Position numbers and translations under genes: made by a program. DNA of 64,000 nt, taken from contig CM055110.1 in NCBI GenBank assembly GCA_029204225.1, positions 36,826,035 to 36,890,034 of the forward strand, in the 5' to 3' direction. Below, piece by piece: positions 56,889 through 64,000 of this stretch (position 1 is the stretch's first letter; each line of letters opens with the position of its first letter). The notes under the pieces are model-generated. The model worked only from the letters and a program-made list of their open reading frames with translations, had not been told where the DNA came from and searched no databases. The stretch comes from Diphasiastrum complanatum. Taxonomy: Eukaryota; Streptophyta; Lycopodiopsida; Lycopodiales; Lycopodiaceae.

Positions 56889-59800
56889 ATGGCTTCCAAT
56901 GGTGGGATCATGCTAGAGTCTAGTGAAAGGTTGAGTTCATCAAACTACTCTACTTGGAAAGTGAGGATGGAGTCCTTACTTGAGTTGAATGAACTCATGG
57001 ACATAGTTGCAGAAATTGAAGAGAGACCTCTCACACTTCAAGAGCAACAAAGGTTTGATAAGAAGGCCAAAAGGGCTCTTCATATCATTAAAATGAATGT
57101 TACAAATGAACTTCTCAAGGAAGTTGGAAAGTGTCAAAGTGCAAGTGAGGCATGGAATGCCTTAAAGAAGCTCTTTGAATCAAAGTCCACATCTAGGGTA
57201 TTGACCCTAAGGAGACAAATATTTTCTAGTAGGCAAAGAGAGGGTGAAAGTGCTCATGCATTTATCTTGAGAGTTAAGTCCCTAAGTGATGATTTAGCAT
57301 GCATTGATGAGAACATAAAAGATGGTGAAATAGTCCAAGTTATGTTGAATGGTTTGCTAAATGAACATGCTAACCTTGTGCAAAGTTTTGCCATTCAAAG
57401 AGTCTTGCCAAGTGTGGTTGACTTGCAAGAAATCTTATTGGCTGAAGAACATAGGTTGCAATCAAAGCTTGATGGTGCATCCTTGCAAGGTGGAGGTGAA
57501 GAGGCTTTCTTCACAAAAGGCAAATTCAAGGGCAAAGGTAAAGGCAAAGGGAAATGGTCCAAAGGTGGTAACTTTGATCATGATGATCACTCTTCCTCTT
57601 CCTCTTCTACTAAGAACAATAAGTCAAAGTTCAAGTGCTTTTATTGTGGGATAAAAGGTCATTTTGCAAATGAATGTTATAAGAAGAAAAGAGAGCAAGG
57701 AGAGAGGCAAGGAAATCTTACAATAGATGAGGAAGAACATAACACATGTGAATCACTTGTTATGACTTCAAGTTTGTTAGCCAACATAGATGATAATGAT
57801 CCTTGGTGGATTGATAGTGGAGCCTCATCTCACATGACAAGACATAAGGAATACTTTACATCCTTATTGTCTTATGAGGGAGAAGGTAACATCATCTACA
57901 CTGCAAATGATGGTCAATGTGACATCAAAGGCATAGGCACTATTCCTATTTCCCTTTCAACAAATAGAAAAGCAAATCTTGAAAATGTTTTGTACATTCC
58001 TTCAATCACTAAGAATTTGCTTAGTGTAAGTCAAATGATTGACAAAGGACTTGATGTGGAGTTCATTGGAGATGCATGTTTGATAAGTAAATGTGGATCC
58101 TTGATTGCTCAAGGTAGGAGGCATGGTAAACTTTTCAAGCTTGATGCATGTGTGATCTCTAATCATGAAGGATGTATGGCTAGGGAGCAATTGACAAACC
58201 AAGAAGTTTGGCACAAGAGGTTGGGCCATCCCAACTTCAAATCTTTGGAGGTAATGGCAAAGAAAGAGCTTGTTCTTGGTCTCCCTAAAAGTCTTGTTGC
58301 AAACAATAGTGTTTGTGAACATTGTGCCTTGTCCAAATCTCATAGACTTGCTTATTCTAGATCTACTTCTAGATCTAAAGAAGCTTTTCAACTTGTGCAT
58401 TCTGATATTCATTCTTCTAGTACAACTAGCAATGGTGGGGCAAAGATGTATGCAACTTTCATTGATGACTTTAGTAGGTATACTTGGATCTATCTTCTTA
58501 AAAGTAAGGATGAAGTGTTTGCTGCATTTGTCAAGTTCAAGAATGAAATGGAAAACCAATTCAATACAAAGATCAAATGCTTAAGATCTGATAATGGAGG
58601 GGAATACACCTCAAATAGGTTCAAAGACTTTTGTATAGCACATGGGATTAAGAGGGAGATGTCTAGTCCTAGGACTCCACAACAGAATGGAGTGGCCGAG
58701 AGGAAGAATAGAACCCTTTGTGAATGTGCCAAGGCAATGAGACTACATGCTAATCTTGCTAAGTCTTTTTGGGGGGAAGCTTTAGCATGTGCTAACTATC
58801 TATGTAATAGATGGACAAGTGCTTCCTTGGATGGTAAAACTCCTCATGAGGTTCTTTATGGTAGAAGGCCGAGTGTCAAGCATTGTAGGATCTTTGGATG
58901 TACATGTTTTGTCAATATCACACTTGATGATAGAACTAAAGAAGATCCTTCATCAAAGAAGGGTGTGTTTGTTGGCTATAGTGAAGTAAGCAAGGCCTAC
59001 AAAGTGTACATTCCTTCTACAAAGAAAGTTGTCATAAGTAGGGATGTCATCTTTCATGAAGAGAATGTTTCCAATGTTGTTGATGTTGATGTTGATGTGC
59101 CTACTAATCATCATGATGTGCAAGATGTCTTGGATGAAGATGAAGATGCCACTCCAAAGCAAACTTCAAGGAAGACTCAAAGGCAAAGGGCTAAGCCATC
59201 AAGGCTAACCTATGATGAAAAAGGAAAGCAAGTGGTGGACAACTCTAACCTTGCTTTTCTTACCTCTTTTGATGAACCAACTTGTGTAGGTGAAGCAATT
59301 CAAAAGAAGGAATGGATCCAAGCCATGGATCATGAGCATCAAGCACTCATCAAAAGCAACACATGGAGGTTGGTAAAGCTTCCAAAGGACAAGAAGGCAA
59401 TTGGTTGTAAGTGGATCTTCAAGATCAAGACAAATCAAGATGGATCAATCAACAAGTACAAGGCAAGGTTGGTGGCAAAGGGGTATGCTCAAGAATATGG
59501 TATTGACTATGATGAGACCTTTGCACCCGTGGCAAAGATGGTAACTATTCGAATCCTAATCTCTCTTGCAACTCTTTATGATTGGGATATGTGGCAAATG
59601 GACGTTACTAATGCCTTCTTGAATGGTGATCTTGAAGAAGATATTTACATGGAGCAACCCGAGGGCTATGTTTCACATGATGAGCCTAATCATGTGTGCT
59701 ATCTCCAAAAGAGTTTGTATGGGCTAAAGCAAGCACCAAGGAGTTGGTATGCTAAGCTCAATTCCTTCTTACTTTCTCAAAACTTTGTTATGAGTGAGTA

Positions 59801-60842
59801 TGATCATTCTCTCTACTTTAGATTGAATGAAAATGATATCACTTTACTTTTGATCTATGTTGATGACATTATCTTAAGTGGTGGTAACAATCTAGATATA
59901 GATGAAATCAAGATGGCACTCAAAAGAGAGTTTGAAATTCAAGATCTTGGTAAACTTCATTATATCTTAGGAATAGAGATTATTAGAACTTCTAAATCTA
60001 CATTCATATGTCAAGAAAAGTATGTTAACTCTATTCTAAAAAGGTTTCATATGGAAGATTGTAAAGTTGTTTCTACTCCTATGGAATCAAATGTAAAGCT
60101 AACTACAAGAAGTAATGAAAGATCCTTCAAGGACATTACTCTCTATAGAAAGCTAATAGGATCTCTTATATGGTTAACCATCACAAGACCTGATCTAAGC
60201 TTTGTGGTTGGTAAACTAAGTCAATTTATGCAAGATCCTAGTGAGGCTCATTGGAAGCTAGGAAAGAGAGTACTTAGATACATCTCGGGATCTAGAGATT
60301 TTGGCATCTTGTATGGAGGTACTACACCTAACCTTTGTGGATTTTCAGATTCAGATTTTGCAGGTGATCAAATGGATAGGAAGTCAACAAGTGCCTTTGC
60401 AATCTATCTTGGAGATGGAGTGGTCTCATGGCTATCAAAGAAGCAACCAACTATCTCTCTATCTTCCACCGAAGCCGAGTACAAGGCATTAACAACATGC
60501 ACCAAGGAGATTCTTTGGATCAAGAGGATGTTATTGGATCTTCACTTGCTGGAACCAGAGAAGACTCCAATCATACTTTGTGATAACCTTTCAGCCCAAA
60601 GCTTGGCAAGCAATCCTGTTTTTCATGCAAGGAGCAAGCACATTGAGATTGCTCACCATTTTGTGAGAGATCAAGTCATTGCCAAAGAGGTGGAGCTTCA
60701 ACATGTCTCTTCAAAGGAGTGTGTGGCTGATATCTTCACCAAACCATTGGGAAAGGACCTATATTTAATGCATAGATCTAATCTTGGAATGTGCTCAAAG
60801 ACTATGTTGAAACTAGCATCCAATGTTGAAGAGGGAGTGTGA
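56889..60842 (+). CDS. Copia D Gag-Pol polyprotein (1317 aa), intact
   Basis: A single frame encoding all copia proteins. Gag about 1-250 with the zinc knuckle C250-x2-C253-x4-H258-x4-C263. Protease WWIDSGASSHM (catalytic Asp309). Integrase with H442/H447 and C476/C479, and catalytic D506, D568 and E604 (35 residues between D568 and E604). Reverse transcriptase from about 800 with YVDD at 990-993. RNase H with FSDSDFAG (D1154), STEAEY (E1195) and CDN (D1232). No stop or frameshift and all catalytic residues present, so it is potentially active. ATG 56889 is the first in frame and matches a typical Gag start followed by SSNYSTWKVRMESLL. The TGA lies inside the 3' LTR. Copia B is a decayed relative. 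Confidence 0.97.
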   Translation: MASNGGIMLESSERLSSSNYSTWKVRMESLLELNELMDIVAEIEERPLTLQEQQRFDKKAKRALHIIKMNVTNELLKEVGKCQSASEAWNALKKLFESKSTSRVLTLRRQIFSSRQREGESAHAFILRVKSLSDDLACIDENIKDGEIVQVMLNGLLNEHANLVQSFAIQRVLPSVVDLQEILLAEEHRLQSKLDGASLQGGGEEAFFTKGKFKGKGKGKGKWSKGGNFDHDDHSSSSSSTKNNKSKFKCFYCGIKGHFANECYKKKREQGERQGNLTIDEEEHNTCESLVMTSSLLANIDDNDPWWIDSGASSHMTRHKEYFTSLLSYEGEGNIIYTANDGQCDIKGIGTIPISLSTNRKANLENVLYIPSITKNLLSVSQMIDKGLDVEFIGDACLISKCGSLIAQGRRHGKLFKLDACVISNHEGCMAREQLTNQEVWHKRLGHPNFKSLEVMAKKELVLGLPKSLVANNSVCEHCALSKSHRLAYSRSTSRSKEAFQLVHSDIHSSSTTSNGGAKMYATFIDDFSRYTWIYLLKSKDEVFAAFVKFKNEMENQFNTKIKCLRSDNGGEYTSNRFKDFCIAHGIKREMSSPRTPQQNGVAERKNRTLCECAKAMRLHANLAKSFWGEALACANYLCNRWTSASLDGKTPHEVLYGRRPSVKHCRIFGCTCFVNITLDDRTKEDPSSKKGVFVGYSEVSKAYKVYIPSTKKVVISRDVIFHEENVSNVVDVDVDVPTNHHDVQDVLDEDEDATPKQTSRKTQRQRAKPSRLTYDEKGKQVVDNSNLAFLTSFDEPTCVGEAIQKKEWIQAMDHEHQALIKSNTWRLVKLPKDKKAIGCKWIFKIKTNQDGSINKYKARLVAKGYAQEYGIDYDETFAPVAKMVTIRILISLATLYDWDMWQMDVTNAFLNGDLEEDIYMEQPEGYVSHDEPNHVCYLQKSLYGLKQAPRSWYAKLNSFLLSQNFVMSEYDHSLYFRLNENDITLLLIYVDDIILSGGNNLDIDEIKMALKREFEIQDLGKLHYILGIEIIRTSKSTFICQEKYVNSILKRFHMEDCKVVSTPMESNVKLTTRSNERSFKDITLYRKLIGSLIWLTITRPDLSFVVGKLSQFMQDPSEAHWKLGKRVLRYISGSRDFGILYGGTTPNLCGFSDSDFAGDQMDRKSTSAFAIYLGDGVVSWLSKKQPTISLSSTEAEYKALTTCTKEILWIKRMLLDLHLLEPEKTPIILCDNLSAQSLASNPVFHARSKHIEIAHHFVRDQVIAKEVELQHVSSKECVADIFTKPLGKDLYLMHRSNLGMCSKTMLKLASNVEEGV
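60828..60837 (+). other. Polypurine tract of copia D
   Basis: GAAGAGGGAG directly before the 3' LTR; it is also translated as the last residues of the polyprotein (EEG). Confidence 0.92.
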
Positions 60843-61492
60843 AAATTGTCAACATTTCCTAGCTAGTTTGAGGCCTAAATTGGCTAAAATTGTAAATAGT
60901 TTTGGTTCTGGAGTTTCACACGTGTGAACCAGGCCACAATGTTTTTATTTACTGTATTTTTTTAGTATGATGAAGTGTCAAACTTCATACCCTTCAAAAT
61001 GAGACCATTTTGATGTATTTTGGTCATATAAGCCATTTTTAGCTATTTTTCCTATATAGGGAATATCTAGGGTCAAGTACCTTCTAGAGAGAGGAGAGAG
61101 AGTCATCTTCCTCATCCATAAATAGTAGGGAAGTCGTGGAGAACAGGTTGGAGAAACCTTTTGTATGCTTCATTGAGATCAATAGATCATTGTCATTGTT
61201 TCTTCCTCCATTGAGAGCATTGTTGTGTGTATTGTCTTCAAGCTATTGTGTATGATCTTAGGTGCTTTCCAAAAGTGGTAGGCTGATGTATTATGGACTG
61301 TATAATGCTATTTTGGTCCGCACTTGATGTTTATGGAAGTTTCCATTTGTGATAAATGCTTTTTGATCAAGTTCTTTGCATTCTAGGTAGCATAGAATGT
61401 GTTGCCAATTCCTAGCTTATGTAGTTTGGAGTGCAAGCATTTAAGCCAATGATCTTGGAGTTTAGATCCACTTAGGATCTGTATTTTTCACA
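60838..61492 (+). repeat. 3' LTR of copia D
   Basis: 655 bp, TGTGAAAATTG...TATTTTTCACA. It differs from the 5' LTR at four positions (near 60962, 61317, 61441 and 61489), a divergence of about 0.6 percent. Confidence 0.97.
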
Positions 61493-61497
61493 GAGAA

Positions 61498-62016
61498 CGC
61501 CCTTTATCAATAGCTGACTCCTTGGAGTTAGTGATATATATAGAGGGAGAGGACTATTTTAGAACCTTAGCAATTGTCCTGAATCTGTTAGTAGGATCAC
61601 GGCATATTAGCGCAATTGTATTGTGGTTTGAAAGTTGTATTTACGACTTCAATATACAGAACTTGTTGAATGATAACTCTCGCTCCTCTCACATAAACAC
61701 TATTAAGAAGAGATTTGTATGGCTGTCTCTGATGTCTAAATTAATTCTACACTCTCTTAATATAAGATTATCAGTATTAGAGGATTGCATGGCTGTCTCA
61801 GGCACCTTATTGTCTTTGCAATCTCTCTTTTACAACAGTCTATGACTCCTACAAAGATAATCTGATTTCACACACAAAGAACTGCTCGTAACTCCATTTC
61901 CCAAGTAATCCATGATCTTGGTTATAACAATTTGTGTTTCCTTCCAATAGAAGTGGTATTAGTGCTGATATCTATTTCTTCCCATAGAGTGATATCAGTG
62001 CCTGCTTTCACAGAAG
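61498..62016 (+). repeat. Right part of the older LTR and its leader
   Basis: Continues the LTR interrupted by copia D (left part 54655-55061). The exact LTR end is unclear; GGTTATAACA near 61929 is one candidate. The 324-nt plus-strand frame at 61522-61845 lies in this non-coding stretch and is not considered a gene. Confidence 0.4.
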
Positions 62017-62029
62017 TGGTATCAGAGCC
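61954..62029 (+). repeat. Three copies of a primer-binding-site-like motif
   Basis: TGGTATTAGTGCT (61954-61966), TGATATCAGTGCC (61990-62002) and TGGTATCAGAGCC (62017-62029). Only the last is an exact Met-tRNA primer site. Two copies are preceded by AGAAG. Confidence 0.75.
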
Positions 62030-62120
62030 AAGGTTCACTGGATTACTAGAGTCTAGGACTTATTCTAACTTTATAGAACTGTGGTTTCTGTTTGTGTTTC
62101 ATTTCTGCTACACGATTGTT

Positions 62121-62793
62121 ATGGAAGGTGCAACTTCAGAGATCCGCTTGATCAACAAATTCAACAAAGATGACTTCCACATGTGGAAGTTCAAGATGAG
62201 AATGATCTTGACCAAAAAAGAGTTGTGGGGGTACGTAAATGGTTCAATACCCAAGCCGATAGAACCTTAATTGCTTCCAACATGGGAAGCAAGGGATGGC
62301 AAAGCACTTGCCATTGTATCCTTGAATATGAAAGACACTCAGATTGCTCATGTGTCAAACAACACCACCTCTAAAAAAGTGTGGGATATTCTTACAAGAA
62401 TCTACGAGACCTCAGATGTGTCCATTTGTCTCTTCTTGAGGAAGATGATGCTAACACTCAGAATGAGCAAAGGCACCTCAGTAAGCGACCATCTGAACGA
62501 GTTCAAACAATTGCTAAACCAACTAGCTGCAATAGGATCACCTATATTAGAAGAAGACTGTACCATGTCTCTTCTTGCTGGTCTTCCATCCTCCTATGAC
62601 AATTTAGTGTTGCTTCTTAGCAACACTCCTGCGCTGACTCTACAACAATTGACAGCAAGTCTGTTGCAGGAAAAAGTAAGGAGGAAAAGCTTGTCCACAT
62701 CAACGAGTACCAAATCCATGGCACTCTACTCAACCAAGCAGCAATCCAAAAAGAAGAAAGACTTCAAGGACAAGAAGACAAAGACAGAACAGT
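62121..62793 (+). pseudogene. Copia gag fragment (a)
   Basis: ATG 62121 lies about 90 bp after the primer site. Encodes a UBN2-type Gag: INKFNKDDFHMWKFKMRMIL, then an in-frame TAA (62268), then VSLNMKDTQIAHVSN and SLLAGLPSSYDNLVLLL, up to the Lys-rich linker ending KKTKTEQ. It stops just short of the zinc knuckle, where the sequence switches to the minus strand of another copia piece. Related to the Gag of the truncated element at 48.3 kb. Confidence 0.8.
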
Positions 62794-63427
62794 TAGATGT
62801 CCTAGTCTTTGATGCCATAAATTAGCATCTGAACAACTCACAAAAAGAGCAACATTGTGACTTAGTATGTACGAATTTCCTTCTCTATAAACAGAGAGGA
62901 TTTTCTTTGAATTCTCATCTAAAATAGTACATCGCCTAGCAGTAAACAAAGCTCTATACCCTTGACCAATGATCTTGCTAATAAACAATAAGTTCTTTGT
63001 TAATTTGGATACATAAAGTACACCATTAAGTTGTCTAGTGATGCCATCAGAGAATTGTAGTCGAGCCTTGGCCTTCCACTTGATGTGAACTGGAGTCACC
63101 AAAGAAGATGTACTTCAATTCTATAGCTGTGAGTGTAGAGAAAAGGTCCTTGCATGGAGTCATGAGCTGAGAGGAATCTAAATCGAGATACCACTGATGG
63201 GCATCTCTGTTGGGTTGATCTTGTACCATCAGCGCTCTCTCATCTTCTTGCGAATCTCTGACTGTGTCAGAGTTGCCTTGTTGTTGCTGCTGCATCTTCT
63301 TCCTAGCTTCATTATGCTTGAGGACTCGACAGTCCTTGATATCATGGTTGGTTCTTTTGCAGTACCTACAAAATAGCTTGGTCTTGGATGATGATTGGCT
63401 GTGATGTTGTTGTTGTGGTTGCAAAAC
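62794..63427 (-). pseudogene. Copia Gag zinc knuckle-protease-preintegrase fragment (b), inverted
   Basis: The minus strand begins with a Gln/His-rich linker and the zinc knuckle CRYCKRTNHDIKDC. An eroded protease motif follows (YLDLDSSQLM instead of LDSGA..HM), then a frame change near 63075-63100, LYVSKLTKNLLFISKI, and the pre-integrase motif LWHQRLGHL, where it ends at 62795. It starts where a plausible continuation of the plus-strand gag fragment would resume. Confidence 0.8.
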
Positions 63428-64000
63428 TAACTGTCTATATAGCATAGCATCAAATGACTGTGATTCATCAAGCTAAGAAAGCCTTTTACCTGGTTCAATA
63501 GGAGTGTTTACTGGTTTGCAATCCTGCAACCTAAACCTGTGCAACAACTCTTTGACATATTTCACCTGTGTTAAACCCACTTCATATCCTTTTTGCCACA
63601 CTTCTACTCCAAGGCAGTAATGCATCAGGCTGAGATCCGTCATCTCAAATTGTTCCATGAGGTCTTTCTTCATCATGTCTATCATCTCTTGATTATTTCT
63701 CGTAATAATCAAGTCATCAACATAAAGAGCAATCAAAGCAACCATACCATCAAAGCATAAGACATATAGATTTGGATCAGAATGTGTTCTTACCATCCCC
63801 TTTGAACGAAAGTAGGCATCAATCCTACTATACCACGCATGTGGTGCTTGTTTAAGACCATAAAGTGCTTTCTTCAAGCGACATACTTTATTTTCCTGTC
63901 CTTTCGTTACAAAGCCTTCAGGTTGATCCATGAACACTTCTTCTTCTAACTCACCATTTAGAAAAGCAGATTTCATATCCATCTGATGCAAAGGCCAACC
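63428..64000 (-). pseudogene. Copia reverse transcriptase fragment (c2), runs off the window
   Basis: Minus strand, entering from the right edge: HQMDMKSAFLNGELEEEVFM, LYGLKQAPHAWYSRID, ALYVDDLIIT (YVDD catalytic motif intact), LQDCKPVNTPIEPGKRLS, a TAG at 63473, then SFDAMLYRQLV, where it breaks. The RNase H that should follow is missing here. The remainder of reverse transcriptase and integrase would lie beyond 64000. Confidence 0.85.

Larger units (their letters stand above)
55062..61492 (+). mobile_element. Copia D: complete, apparently intact Ty1/copia retrotransposon
   Basis: 6431 bp with two 655-bp LTRs, a primer binding site, one uninterrupted 1317-codon Gag-Pol frame, a polypurine tract, and a perfect 5-bp target duplication GAGAA (55057-55061 and 61493-61497). 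The LTRs differ at only four positions by my reading, so insertion was recent. It sits inside an older LTR. Confidence 0.97.

Noticed and set aside
58002-58559. 185-codon minus-strand frame inside copia D
   Set aside because: It is an antisense shadow of the intact Gag-Pol frame with no family features.
61522-61845. 107-codon plus-strand frame after copia D
   Set aside because: It lies in the presumed LTR/leader of the older element; no conserved content.

Overview
The window reads as nuclear DNA of a land plant. It is AT-rich and full of Ty1/copia LTR retrotransposons primed by initiator Met-tRNA, together with LINE fragments, MITE-like inverted-repeat elements, solo LTRs and long (GA)n/(CT)n microsatellites. 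One conserved host gene is present. The lineage cannot be fixed from this sequence; the diverged N-terminus of the host protein and the very large introns hint at a lineage outside the well-known crops, but this is only an inference. All alignments were made by eye.

1-23.3 kb (minus strand): an apparently intact 8-exon gene for the 26S proteasome lid subunit RPN7 (PSMD6). All seven introns have GT/AG ends, all phases agree, and the predicted protein is 388 residues. Two introns are swollen by insertions. Intron 4 (10.4 kb) holds a decayed copia element (copia A), which itself contains an 807-bp solo-LTR-like insertion with a 5-bp target duplication, plus an inverted-repeat element. Intron 2 (7.3 kb) holds a perfect 707-bp tandem duplication, a second copy of that inverted-repeat element, a palindrome-rich element with a minisatellite, and a plus-strand LINE relic cut by a 185-bp GC-rich MITE with a 9-bp target duplication.

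23.3-39.5 kb: repeats, a minus-strand LINE scrap and a possible LTR, then a run of degenerate, intron-bearing, minus-strand coding sequence of two kinds. One (26.1-28.1 kb) resembles DUF7869-type proteins. The other, called gene X here, occurs as two tandem copies and I cannot name it. Copy 2 of gene X is split by a complete copia element (copia B, 32216-37622, target duplication CTCTC). A solo LTR of the same family (TTGAA duplication) lies at 29120-29756. This is the best candidate here for an undescribed mobile or repetitive gene system.

39.5-46.5 kb: little recognisable content: a tRNA-like relic, an LTR-like stretch and a few short tandem repeats.

46.5-64 kb: a second copia cluster. A full, apparently intact copia element (copia D, 55062-61492, one 1317-codon Gag-Pol ORF, 655-bp LTRs differing at 4 sites, target duplication GAGAA) sits inside what looks like the LTR of an older element. 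Fragments of an older copia lineage lie on both sides in alternating orientation. Their broken ends complement one another across about 15.7 kb, suggesting a three-breakpoint rearrangement or a misassembly. Another truncated copia (48.3-50.9 kb) and two very long (GA)n tracts fill the space between.
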